64,000 nt of DNA from DATMQA01 sp035566895. GTDB taxonomy: Bacteria; Verrucomicrobiota; Verrucomicrobiia; Limisphaerales; UBA8199. This document shows positions 1 to 8,576 of this stretch, piece after piece. The stretch's first letter is position 1; every line of letters starts with the position of its first letter. Where the stretch lies: contig DATMQA010000039.1 of assembly GCA_035566895.1 (NCBI GenBank), positions 1-64,000 on the forward strand, read 5' to 3'. Below the pieces are notes generated by a model that was not told the DNA's origin, searched no databases, and saw nothing but the letters and a program-made list of their open reading frames with translations. The translations under genes were made by a program, and so were the position numbers.

Positions 1-611
1 GCTTGAAATCCGGGCGGGACGCCGACGGCCTGCGCGTGAACCGGCCGACCGAGAACGTGGTGATTCGCAATTGCCGCGTCGGCCACGCGGCGGGCCTGGT
101 GGTCTTTGGCAGTGAAACCTCCGGAGGGATTCGCAACGTGAGGATTTACGATTGCCGCGCGGAGGCTGGCTGCAGCGAGGTAGTCCGGTTCAAGACGCAC
201 ATGGGCCGCGGCGGCGTGGTGGAGGACGTGCTCTACGAAAATATCCAGGCTGATGGCGTTCGCCAGGTATTCGACTTCAACATGGACGCCATGAGCAACA
301 CGTGGCTCCCGGAGGAGTTCCGCGCACCCGCGCCCGCGGACAAAGCCACCCCCATCTTTCGGAACGTGCGCGTGCGCAATCTCACAGCCCGGCACTGCGG
401 CGGCGCGGGCCGGCTGGTCGGGCTGGCAGAAAGCCCGCTGCTCGATATCTCGCTTGAAAACGTCGAGATTCAATCCGACAGCGGGTTTATCATCCGCCAC
501 ACTCGCGGGCTGCGGTTTGAGAATGTGAAAGTCAACGGCCGGCCCGTTTCGGTCCCGCAGAACACAGTGATTCATCGTCCGGCAACCCAACCGACAGGAA
601 ACCCGGGCTGA
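1..611 (+). CDS. Glycoside hydrolase family 28 (polygalacturonase-like), C-terminal part
   Basis: Partial gene running in from the left edge; about 202 residues of its C-terminus are present and it ends with TGA at 609-611. The sequence has the short beta-strand rungs of a right-handed parallel beta-helix and the GH28 signature stretch KSGRDADG, followed by the segment that normally carries the catalytic GHG and SETSGG motifs. Here it reads GHAAG...GSETSGG, so the second glycine of GHG is not in its usual place, and the RIK-type binding motif is replaced by VRFKTH. GH28 enzymes hydrolyse galacturonan or rhamnogalacturonan outside the cytoplasm. It is followed 23 bases later by a PL4 lyase, which fits a pectin locus. 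The fold is clear; the exact substrate is inferred from context. Confidence 0.85.
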   Translation, partial: LKSGRDADGLRVNRPTENVVIRNCRVGHAAGLVVFGSETSGGIRNVRIYDCRAEAGCSEVVRFKTHMGRGGVVEDVLYENIQADGVRQVFDFNMDAMSNTWLPEEFRAPAPADKATPIFRNVRVRNLTARHCGGAGRLVGLAESPLLDISLENVEIQSDSGFIIRHTRGLRFENVKVNGRPVSVPQNTVIHRPATQPTGNPG

Positions 612-634
612 ATCGAGCCGAGCTACGCAGAAAC

Positions 635-3600
635 ATGGTTCCCTCCTCGTCCTCGTCCTCTTTCTCTTCCTCGTCCCCGAAAGGTCAGGCCCGAGGAGGA
701 GGAGGAAGAAGAGGACGAGGACGATTTCACCTAGCTTTGATCGCAGCTTTGTTTCTGGGCAGCGCAGCCATTGCCTTCGCCAACATTCCCGGAGGTGGCA
801 CGGGCCCCAACGTGACCCTGGTGGATAACGGCGGCACCGTCACCCTCGCCAACGGCATCGTGTCCATCCTCTGCACCAAATCGGGCGCGACCATCAACCA
901 GATCAACTACACCTACAACAATGGCGGCGGAACGACCACCGACCAGTTGCTTGCCGGCGGCCACAACGGGGGACAGTTGTACTGGGAACTGGGTGGGTTC
1001 GGGACGGGCACGTTTGCCTATTCGCTCGAGGCGGATCCGGCGGGCACCGGCGGCAATTACGCCGAAATCAGCCTACTCAGCGCTTCCACCGCCAACGGGA
1101 CGATGGAGGTCCATTTTTCACTGCTGAGGGGTTCAACCGGCTTTTATGTCACGGCCATTTGGAGCCACCGTGACATTGATTCTGCGATGACGATTGGGGA
1201 GACGCGGGATAACATCTATTCTGGCTCCATCTTCAACTGGATGAGCGTGGATGGCGCGCGCAACCGACTGATGGAAGTCTCGGGCGGCTCGGCCATCGGC
1301 GTCTTCAATGCTCCCGTAGAGGTCTCCCTTTGGACCAATGGCCTTTACCAGGGGCAGTATGAGGACAAGTACTGTTACAGCGCCGACCTGGGCGTGCAGC
1401 GAGCGTGGGGGTGGAGCAGTGTCGGTGCGGGGGGCAGGAATGTCGGCCTCTGGAACGTCTCGGCGAGCGCAGAATACTACAACGGCGGTCCGATGAAGCG
1501 CGAGCTCATGTCCCACATCGGCACGACGATCCTCAACATGCACAACGGAAGCCACTACGGCGGGGGCACCGATGGTTCGTTTGCTGCCGGCGAACTCTGG
1601 ACCAAAGTCTATGGGCCCTACTTCATATACTGTAACAGCATTTCAAACAGCATCACCGACGCCGCTCAGGCTGCCAGCGCTCTCTTTGCCGACGCGCTTG
1701 CTCAGGCGGCGGCGGAGCAAACCGCCTGGCCGTACAATTGGTTCACGAACACCAATTACGCTCCGGCCTCAGGCCGGGGCACGGTCACCGGCAAACTCGT
1801 GATTGCCGATAGTGGCAACCCCAACGCCTCCGCCGCGGATCTCTGGGTCGGGCTCGTACAGCAGCCTTCCACGACCGCCGGCGTCTATGACTTCCAGGAA
1901 TGGATGAAGCCGTATCAGTATTGGGTCAGGAGCGACATTAACGGCAGCTTCATCATTCCCAGCGTCATAGCCGGGGCCAACTACACTTTGTATGCTTTCG
2001 GTCCGGGCGCGGCCGGAACCTTCCAATCGCAAGCGCAAACCGGAGGAGGCGCTCTCAACACGGTGGACATCCCAGCCACTCCTTTCAATGTCACGGTTAC
2101 GGGTGGGGCGACCAATAACCTTGGTAGCGTGACCTGGACCCCAACCCGGCTCGGGCCAACCGTTTTTGAAATCGGCTACCCAAATCGGACCGGTGACAAG
2201 TTCCGCCACGGCGACGATTACTGGGTGGGCGACATTGGCCCTGACCCCAGCGCCCCGAGTCCTATCTGGTCGAAACATCTCGCCTACCCGTTCGACTTTC
2301 CCAGTGGCCTAAACTATGTAGTGGGTCAAAGCCGCTGGACCACCGACTGGAATTACGTCCAGCCCATCCTCACTGACGGCGTCGGCAATTTCAACGGCTC
2401 CACCTCGACGATCACGTTTAACCTCGGCTCGGCCCCCGCTGGTGGCGCTCAAGCTTCATTTTACATCGCTTTGTCTTCGGATTACCAGGGACCGCTGATT
2501 ATCCAGGTCAATGGCAACGACATTGCCGGCAGCACCGGCTACTTCCCCGCTTACAGCAGTTCCGCCAGCGGAAGCGACACGACCATCCGCCAGGGAATTC
2601 ATGGTTGCTTCTCGGATAACCGGATTACGTTTGCGGGAAGTCTGCTGCACGCAGGTCAGAACACCGTTACCATTAACATGCGCAAGGGCGGCTACTTCGC
2701 GAACCACGCCATGTACGATTACCTCCGGCTGGAACTGACCGGCTATGTGCCACCGTCTCCCGCGAACGCCACGGCTTATGCCGGGAACAATTGCGACTTG
2801 ATTTGCTGGCCCGTGACTCCCGGCGCCACCGGCTACAATATTCTGCGTTCAACTAACACCGGCAACGGCTACGCTCCGGCGGCAAGTGGCGTCCCTGGAC
2901 CGGTTTGCGGCAGCGGCCTGGCTAACGCCACTTACCTGGACACCAACGCGGTGAACGGGACGACCTATTATTACATGGTGCAGTCAGTGAACCCCGCGGG
3001 GACCAGCGCCAATTCCTCGCAGAGCGGCGGTGTGACGCCCTCGGCGGTCATCTCGACGAGCGCGCCGGCCGCGCCCACCGGCCTCAGCGTCAGCAGCGCA
3101 GGTCATGCGAGCGTGACCCTAACCTGGAACGCTTCGGCCGGTGCGAATTACTATACCATCGAGCGGTCCACCCTGGTGGATACCGGGGGCGGGTCATCCA
3201 ACACCTTAAGCCGGATCACGCTTAACAACAGCACCGCTGGCACGAGTTACACCGATACATCGCTGACGGACGGCACCATTTACCGTTACTTCGTCACGGC
3301 GACCAGCGCCGGCGGCACGAGCAGCAACGCGGCTGCCGTGACCGCCAAGCCGGTTCCTCCTGCGCCCGCGACAGCTCCCGGTTCGCTGACTGCCGTCCCG
3401 TTGCAGGCCACCAACATCACGCTCAACTGGTCGCCGGTGCCCGACGCGATCGGCTACGTGCTCCAGCGCGCTACTCCCAATTCCAGCGGACCCTACCTCC
3501 TGCTCGGCAGCATCACCGAGACGACCTACACTGATTTTGGCGTGAGCTCAAATGCCATTTATTATTATAAAGTGACAGCGATGAATGCCGGAGGCACCTC

Positions 3601-4129
3601 TTCCAGCGGCGTCACCACCACGCGGCCGGCTGCGCCGGCCAGCCTGAGCGCCATCCCCGGCAATACTCAAGTGACACTGACCTGGTCCGCGTCCATCGGA
3701 GCCACGGATTACGTCCTCAAACGTGGCACCAGCAGCGGCAACGAGACAACCACCGTCGCCACCGGCATAACTGCAACCAACTATACCGATACCGGCCTTG
3801 CCAACGGCACCCAGTACTATTGCGTGGTCGCCGCCATCGGCACTGCAGCTACCAGCGCCAACTCTCCCGAAGCCAGTGCTATCCCGACCGCTCCCAGCCC
3901 GCCCAGCATCACGGGTTTCCACCTTTCTGGCAACCAGTTGACCCTAAGCGGCACTGGTGGGACGCCCGACTGGAGGTACTACCTACTGACTACGACGAAT
4001 GTCACTTCGCCGGCTTCGCAATGGACGCGACTCGCCACCAACCAATTTGACGCCAGCGGTAATTTCGCCCTGACAAACCTCCTTAACCCAAATCTCCTCC
4101 AGTCCTTCTTCCGTTTACAAATGCAATGA
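635..4129 (+). CDS. PL4 rhamnogalacturonan lyase with four fibronectin type III domains
   Basis: Secreted enzyme of 1164 residues, predicted to cleave the rhamnogalacturonan I backbone by beta-elimination. After an odd Ser-rich/Gly-Arg-rich leader (residues 1-30) comes a signal-peptide core (LALIAALFLGSAAIAFA). The PL4 catalytic beta-sandwich spans about 45-375, with a conserved GGPMKREL segment and a GSHYGG segment that should hold the catalytic Lys and His. PL4 domain II (about 378-500) and the carbohydrate-binding domain III (about 505-705, with IGYPNRTGDKFRHGD) follow. Residues 707-1090 hold four Fn3-like repeats, and the last ~70 residues form a module ending FFRLQMQ that recurs in other secreted proteins here. 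The ATG at 635 gives the longest frame, but translation could start later. A second PL4 lies at 9873-12041. Confidence 0.9.
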   Translation: MVPSSSSSSFSSSSPKGQARGGGGRRGRGRFHLALIAALFLGSAAIAFANIPGGGTGPNVTLVDNGGTVTLANGIVSILCTKSGATINQINYTYNNGGGTTTDQLLAGGHNGGQLYWELGGFGTGTFAYSLEADPAGTGGNYAEISLLSASTANGTMEVHFSLLRGSTGFYVTAIWSHRDIDSAMTIGETRDNIYSGSIFNWMSVDGARNRLMEVSGGSAIGVFNAPVEVSLWTNGLYQGQYEDKYCYSADLGVQRAWGWSSVGAGGRNVGLWNVSASAEYYNGGPMKRELMSHIGTTILNMHNGSHYGGGTDGSFAAGELWTKVYGPYFIYCNSISNSITDAAQAASALFADALAQAAAEQTAWPYNWFTNTNYAPASGRGTVTGKLVIADSGNPNASAADLWVGLVQQPSTTAGVYDFQEWMKPYQYWVRSDINGSFIIPSVIAGANYTLYAFGPGAAGTFQSQAQTGGGALNTVDIPATPFNVTVTGGATNNLGSVTWTPTRLGPTVFEIGYPNRTGDKFRHGDDYWVGDIGPDPSAPSPIWSKHLAYPFDFPSGLNYVVGQSRWTTDWNYVQPILTDGVGNFNGSTSTITFNLGSAPAGGAQASFYIALSSDYQGPLIIQVNGNDIAGSTGYFPAYSSSASGSDTTIRQGIHGCFSDNRITFAGSLLHAGQNTVTINMRKGGYFANHAMYDYLRLELTGYVPPSPANATAYAGNNCDLICWPVTPGATGYNILRSTNTGNGYAPAASGVPGPVCGSGLANATYLDTNAVNGTTYYYMVQSVNPAGTSANSSQSGGVTPSAVISTSAPAAPTGLSVSSAGHASVTLTWNASAGANYYTIERSTLVDTGGGSSNTLSRITLNNSTAGTSYTDTSLTDGTIYRYFVTATSAGGTSSNAAAVTAKPVPPAPATAPGSLTAVPLQATNITLNWSPVPDAIGYVLQRATPNSSGPYLLLGSITETTYTDFGVSSNAIYYYKVTAMNAGGTSSSGVTTTRPAAPASLSAIPGNTQVTLTWSASIGATDYVLKRGTSSGNETTTVATGITATNYTDTGLANGTQYYCVVAAIGTAATSANSPEASAIPTAPSPPSITGFHLSGNQLTLSGTGGTPDWRYYLLTTTNVTSPASQWTRLATNQFDASGNFALTNLLNPNLLQSFFRLQMQ
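647..724. repeat. Purine/pyrimidine inverted repeat at the start of the PL4 gene
   Basis: The left arm (647-676) is a CTCGTC/CTC-rich pyrimidine run. The right arm (693-724) is its imperfect reverse complement, a GAGGAGGA/GACGAGGACGA purine run. They are separated by about 16 bases. The hairpin lies inside the reading frame and encodes a Ser-rich then Gly/Arg-rich N-terminus just before the signal-peptide hydrophobic core. It looks like an interspersed palindromic element that has become the 5' end of the gene. Confidence 0.7.
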
Positions 4130-4130
4130 A

Positions 4131-4290
4131 CCCAAAAACACACCAAACACCAAACTGCAAACCGCAAACAAGCTCCAGATTCCAAGCTTTAACCCTGCGC
4201 CAGTAAAAGTGCTTCCGCAAACTTTGACATTGCTCCGAGAGCTCGCACCCGCGCGTCACCTGCAAGCGGTGTTTGGTGTTTGGTGTTTCT
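4131..4290. repeat. CCAAACACCAAA-type inverted interspersed repeat
   Basis: The left arm near 4139-4190 is rich in ACACCAAACACCAAAC. The right arm near 4268-4290 is its reverse complement, GGTGTTTGGTGTTTGGTGTTT. The element fills the gap between the PL4 and CE12 genes, and its right arm is read as the hydrophobic N-terminus of the CE12 protein. A relative of the same family, including a GGAGCTT core, sits inside the large fusion gene at 45976-46029. Confidence 0.65.
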
Positions 4291-5060
4291 TATTTAACGC
4301 ATCGGGCTTCGAGACAGCTAACGTCGCCGAACCACCGCCACCTTCTGCTCCCTCAAAACCGACTCTCTTTCTCATCGGCGATTCCACGGTCCGCAACCAC
4401 ACGCGCGGCCAACTCGGCTGGGGCGACCCCATCGCCGCTTCTTTCGACTCCTCCAAAATCACCGTCACCAATCGCGCCCTGGGCGGCCGTAGCAGCCGCA
4501 CCTATCTCACCGAGGGCCTCTGGGACAAAATCCTTGCGGAGCTTAACCCCGGTGATTTTGTCCTGATGCAATTTGGGCACAACGATGGCGGTCCTCTCGA
4601 TGAAGGCCGCGCCCGCGCCTCGCTTAAAGGCACCAGCGACGACTCGCGGGTCGTTACCAACAAAACCTCGGGCAAAATCGAGATCGTCCATTCCTACGGC
4701 TGGTACCTGCGCAAATATATTGCCGACACCAAGGCAAAGGGCGCTACCGCGATTGTCCTTTCGCCGGTGCCGCGCAAGATATGGAAGGACGGCAAAGTGA
4801 TGCGCGCCAGCAACGACTACGGTAAATGGGCCAAAGAATCTGCCGCGGCCGAACACGCCGTTTTCGTGGATCTCAATGACATTGTCGCCCGACATTACGA
4901 AGAGCTCGGCCAGGAAAAGGTCAACACCCTGTTCGGCGACGAACACACGCACACCAACGCAGAAGGCGCGAAGCTCAACGCCCAGTGCGTCGTCGAGGGG
5001 CTCCGCGCGCTGAAGAATTGTGCACTGACCCAATACCTGCTGCCGGAGCCAGGCCAATGA
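4209..5060 (+). CDS. CE12 SGNH rhamnogalacturonan acetylesterase (first copy)
   Basis: 283 residues, predicted secreted SGNH/GDSL esterase that removes acetyl groups from rhamnogalacturonan so that PL4 and GH28 can act. Block I is GDSTVRN with the catalytic Ser, the conserved Gly lies in the ALGGRSS region, block III is FGHND, and block V is DEHTHTN with the catalytic Asp-x-x-His. Length is normal for CE12. The only upstream in-frame start is GTG 4209. The first ~45 residues are not conserved; their hydrophobic stretch AVFGVWCFLF is a translation of the GGTGTTTGGTGTTT repeat, so the export signal may be repeat-derived. The neighbours are PL4 and GH53. Family confidence is high; start confidence is low. 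Confidence 0.88.
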   Translation: MLPQTLTLLRELAPARHLQAVFGVWCFLFNASGFETANVAEPPPPSAPSKPTLFLIGDSTVRNHTRGQLGWGDPIAASFDSSKITVTNRALGGRSSRTYLTEGLWDKILAELNPGDFVLMQFGHNDGGPLDEGRARASLKGTSDDSRVVTNKTSGKIEIVHSYGWYLRKYIADTKAKGATAIVLSPVPRKIWKDGKVMRASNDYGKWAKESAAAEHAVFVDLNDIVARHYEELGQEKVNTLFGDEHTHTNAEGAKLNAQCVVEGLRALKNCALTQYLLPEPGQ

Positions 5061-5128
5061 AGCTCTCGGAAGGCAACCCGCAATTGAAAATTCGTTGCGA
5101 GAACTGATACATCTGAAAAATCCTGATT

Positions 5129-6157
5129 ATGCTCAAGCATGCCTGCCTCCTGCTATGCCTCAGTCTGCCGGTGGCCGTGGCCGCGGCTGACTATGCTGTC
5201 GGCGCCGATCTCTCCTTTCTTAAGCAGGCGGAAGAGGGCGGGACAGTGTTCAAGGACCAGGGCCGGCCCAAGCCGGGTTTGCAAATCTTCAAAGACCACG
5301 GTTATAACTGGATTCGCCTCCGTTTGTTTCACACGCCCACTCGCTTGCCGAATAACCTCGAATACACGCTCGCCCTGGCCAAGGACGCCAGGAAACTTGG
5401 CTACAAGCTCCTGCTCGATTTTCATTACTCCGATACCTGGGCTGATCCGGGCAAACAGTTCATTCCCAAGGCCTGGGAGGGCAAGTCCCATACGGAGTTG
5501 GCGCAGGCGATTCACGATTATTCCCGCGACACTATCGCGGCCTTCAGCCGGGCGGGCGTACTGCCAGACATGGTCCAAATCGGAAATGAAATCAGTCATG
5601 GCATATTGTGGCCGGACGGCAAATTGCCCGACCACTGGGACAATTTCGCGGAGTTGGTAAAAGCGGGTATCAAGGGCGTGCAAGCAGGTAGCGGTGAGGC
5701 TCCCCGCCCGCGCATCATGATTCATATCGACCGCGGCGGCGATCGGAAGGGCACAAAGCAGTTCTTCGACAAACTCGATTCCTATGGTGTCGTTTTCGAT
5801 GCTATCGGGCAATCCTACTATCCCTGGTGGCAGGGCAGCTTGCTGGACCTGCGCGAAAACCTCGCCTTCATGGCGGAAACCTATGACAAGGACATCTTCG
5901 TGGTCGAAACGGCTTACAATTGGCGCACGGCCGAATACAAGCAGAAGCCCGCCCCTTTTCCCGAAACACCCGAAGGGCAATGGGCATTCCTCGAGGAGGT
6001 TAACCGCATCGTGCTCGCCGTTCCCCACCAGCGCGGCAAAGGTATTTTCTGGTGGGAGCCCGCTGTGGCCGCCGGCCCAAAAAGCCGCGGCATGTTTGAC
6101 AATGACGGCAATGCCCTGCCCGTCACGACCGTCTTCGACCAATGGACCAGAAGATAA
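5129..6157 (+). CDS. GH53 endo-beta-1,4-galactanase
   Basis: 342 residues with a clean signal peptide (MLKHACLLLCLSLPVAVAAA). This is the arabinogalactan endo-beta-1,4-galactanase family, a TIM barrel that cuts the galactan side chains of rhamnogalacturonan I. The GH53 hallmarks are visible: GADLSFL near the mature N-terminus, NWIRLRLF, LLLDFHYSDTWADPGKQ, the acid/base Glu in IGNEISHG (about residue 155), QSYYPWW, and the nucleophile Glu in VVETAYNW (about residue 260). Length equals the family norm. It lies 68 bases after the CE12 gene and its stop overlaps the candidate start region of the GH2 gene, consistent with one operon that feeds galacto-oligosaccharides to the GH2 enzyme. Confidence 0.95.
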   Translation: MLKHACLLLCLSLPVAVAAADYAVGADLSFLKQAEEGGTVFKDQGRPKPGLQIFKDHGYNWIRLRLFHTPTRLPNNLEYTLALAKDARKLGYKLLLDFHYSDTWADPGKQFIPKAWEGKSHTELAQAIHDYSRDTIAAFSRAGVLPDMVQIGNEISHGILWPDGKLPDHWDNFAELVKAGIKGVQAGSGEAPRPRIMIHIDRGGDRKGTKQFFDKLDSYGVVFDAIGQSYYPWWQGSLLDLRENLAFMAETYDKDIFVVETAYNWRTAEYKQKPAPFPETPEGQWAFLEEVNRIVLAVPHQRGKGIFWWEPAVAAGPKSRGMFDNDGNALPVTTVFDQWTRR

Positions 6158-6159
6158 AC

Positions 6160-8565
6160 ATGCCGCGGAAACGCCAAATGTGTGCGGATGCCATGTCGCG
6201 CTCAATCCGGCTCTTTGCGTTGGTGTTCGCCATGTGCGCCGTCGCAGAATCCGCGGAGCGCCAGCGGCTTTCATTTGATGCGGCCTGGAGGTTCAATTTG
6301 GCCGACACACCTGGCGCGGAGCAGCCAAACTTCGCAGACGACCATTGGCGCACCTTGGACGTCCCGCACGACTGGAGCATCGAGGGGCCTTTTGCAGAAA
6401 CGAATCGCACTGGCGGGGCAGGCGCCTTTCTGCCCTCGGGCATTGGCTGGTACCGCAAGCATTTCACCTTGCCTGCCGAATACGCTTCACGCCGGGTTTT
6501 CATCGAGTTCGACGGAGTGATGGCCAACAGCGACATCTGGCTTAATGGCTTCCATCTCGGCCACCGCCCCTATGGCTATAGCAGCTTTCGGTACGACCTC
6601 ACCGGCCACCTCGAATTCGGCTCGGGAAAGACCAACCTGATTGCTGTCCGCGCTGATAATTCAGGCCAGCCGGCTTCGCGCTGGTACACGGGCGCGGGCA
6701 TCTACCGCCACGTGCGGCTGATTCCTTCAGAACCCGTTCACTTCGAACACTGGGGCACTTTCGTCAGCACCCCTAAAGTGACATCCGAGCAGGCAGTGGT
6801 CCGCGTCCAAACGATCGTCGTCAACCAATCCGGTTCATCACGGGAGGTATTCCTGCAAACCGCGATCATTCCCCCCGCTGGCGGTCGGGCGCTGAGGCTC
6901 GGTCCCACTAAGCCTGTAGCTATCGGCGCAGGACAATCGGCCTCTTTCGACCAGGAGACCACCGTCAGCAACCCGCAGCTCTGGGAACTCGATCACCCGG
7001 ACCTCTATCGCCTGGTTACGACCGTCCGAGCAGAGGAGGTAACCGCGGATGAGGAGACCATAATCTTCGGCATCCGCGAGGCCCGGTTCGAGGCGGCCAC
7101 CGGCTTTTGGCTGAATGGCAAGAATCTGAAGCTCAAGGGCGTTTGCCTTCATCACGACGCCGGTGGCCTGGGCACTGCCGTGCCGCTGCGCGCCTGGGAA
7201 CGCCGGCTCCAACTGTTGAAGCAAATCGGCTGCAACGCCATCCGCACCGCCCACAACCCTCCAGCGCCTGAGTTTCTTGATTTGTGTGACCGCGTGGGCT
7301 TCCTCCTCATGGACGAAACCTTCGATTGCTGGACCGTAGCCAAGAATTCATACGACTACCATCGCTACTTCAACGAATGGTCCAAGCTCGATACCCGCGA
7401 CATGGTCCTCCGTGACCGCAATCATCCCTGTGTCTTTGCCTACAGCGCCGGCAATGAAATCCGTGACACTCCGCAGGCCGAGCTTGCCAAAAGAATTCTC
7501 GCCGGCCTCGTTGACGTTTTCCACCACAACGACCCAACCCGTCCGGTTACACAGGCGCTTTTCAGGCCCAATGTGAGCCATGATTATGATAACGGCCTGG
7601 CCGACTTGCTGGATGTCATCGGCCAAAATTATCGCGAGAATGAAATCCTCGCCGCCCATGCGGCGAAGCCCGAACGCAAAATCCTCGGCACGGAGAACGG
7701 CCACGACCGCAAGGTCTGGCTGGCCTTGCGCGATAACCCGCCCTATGCCGGTCAGTTCCTCTGGACCGGTTTCGATTACCTCGGCGAGTCCCGCCGCTGG
7801 CCCGTCATTGGTGCCGGCTCGGGCCTGTTCGACCGCACCGGTGCGCCGCGCCCGCGCGCGTTCCAACGTCAAAGCTGGTGGAGCGACCAGCCAATGGTCC
7901 ACATCGCCCGCCGACTTGAAGCCGCGCGCACCACGCCCGCCGACCCAGCCTTCGAGCCGCTCGCTCGCCGCCAGCAGGAATTCTCCGACTGGACGCCCCA
8001 TAACACTGCGCCTCATGACGAGAGCGTCGAAATCTACAGTAACTGCGAGGAAGTCGAACTGTTCCTCAATGGCAGGTCCCTCGGACATCAGCCTTTGCCC
8101 GGTGATGCGTCGCCGCGGACCTGGAAAGTCCCCTTTGAGCCTGGCACGTTGAAAGCCCCCGGCAAAAACAAGGGCTGGGTCGTGGCCACTCACGAACTTC
8201 GTACGGCGAGTAAACCAGCTAAAATCATCCTTGCCGCCGACCGCACCCAACTCACGACCAACTGGGACGACCTCGCTTATGTCACCGCAACCATTGCCGA
8301 TGCCAACGACGTAACTGTTCCCGATGCTGCCGACCTTATCACCTTCAATATTACCGGCCCCAGCCGCATTATCGCGGTTGATTCGGGCGACAACTCCAGC
8401 CACGAACCCTTCCAGGCAAGTTCGCACCACGCCTATCAGGGCCAGTGCGTCGCCATTCTCAGGGCCACCGCTTCACCAGGCCAGGTTACCCTCACGGCCT
8501 CGGCGCCGGGTTTGAGTTCAGCCACCATCAACATTGAGGCAGTTAACCCAGACGCAGAGAAGTGA
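6160..8565 (+). CDS. GH2 beta-galactosidase
   Basis: About 801 residues, predicted exported glycoside hydrolase family 2 enzyme that releases galactose from galactan fragments. Order: signal peptide (core IRLFALVFAMCAVAESA), sugar-binding jelly-roll (WRFNLAD... VPHDWSIEGPF), immunoglobulin-like domain, TIM barrel with TAHNPP, the acid/base Glu in SAGNEIRD and the nucleophile Glu in LGTENGHD, then a DUF4982-like domain (SVEIYSNCEEVELFLNGRSLG) and a C-terminal Ig-like domain. I chose ATG 6160, two bases after the GH53 stop, because AGAAG lies upstream. ATG 6142 or 6193 are alternatives, the last giving the shortest signal peptide. The downstream CE12 gene overlaps or abuts its stop. Confidence 0.93.
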   Translation: MPRKRQMCADAMSRSIRLFALVFAMCAVAESAERQRLSFDAAWRFNLADTPGAEQPNFADDHWRTLDVPHDWSIEGPFAETNRTGGAGAFLPSGIGWYRKHFTLPAEYASRRVFIEFDGVMANSDIWLNGFHLGHRPYGYSSFRYDLTGHLEFGSGKTNLIAVRADNSGQPASRWYTGAGIYRHVRLIPSEPVHFEHWGTFVSTPKVTSEQAVVRVQTIVVNQSGSSREVFLQTAIIPPAGGRALRLGPTKPVAIGAGQSASFDQETTVSNPQLWELDHPDLYRLVTTVRAEEVTADEETIIFGIREARFEAATGFWLNGKNLKLKGVCLHHDAGGLGTAVPLRAWERRLQLLKQIGCNAIRTAHNPPAPEFLDLCDRVGFLLMDETFDCWTVAKNSYDYHRYFNEWSKLDTRDMVLRDRNHPCVFAYSAGNEIRDTPQAELAKRILAGLVDVFHHNDPTRPVTQALFRPNVSHDYDNGLADLLDVIGQNYRENEILAAHAAKPERKILGTENGHDRKVWLALRDNPPYAGQFLWTGFDYLGESRRWPVIGAGSGLFDRTGAPRPRAFQRQSWWSDQPMVHIARRLEAARTTPADPAFEPLARRQQEFSDWTPHNTAPHDESVEIYSNCEEVELFLNGRSLGHQPLPGDASPRTWKVPFEPGTLKAPGKNKGWVVATHELRTASKPAKIILAADRTQLTTNWDDLAYVTATIADANDVTVPDAADLITFNITGPSRIIAVDSGDNSSHEPFQASSHHAYQGQCVAILRATASPGQVTLTASAPGLSSATINIEAVNPDAEK

Positions 8566-8576
8566 ACTGTGGCCGC

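Noticed and set aside
7348..8430. 360-residue minus-strand open frame inside the GH2 gene
   Set aside because: Antisense frame created by high GC at third positions; the plus-strand GH2 motifs are complete.
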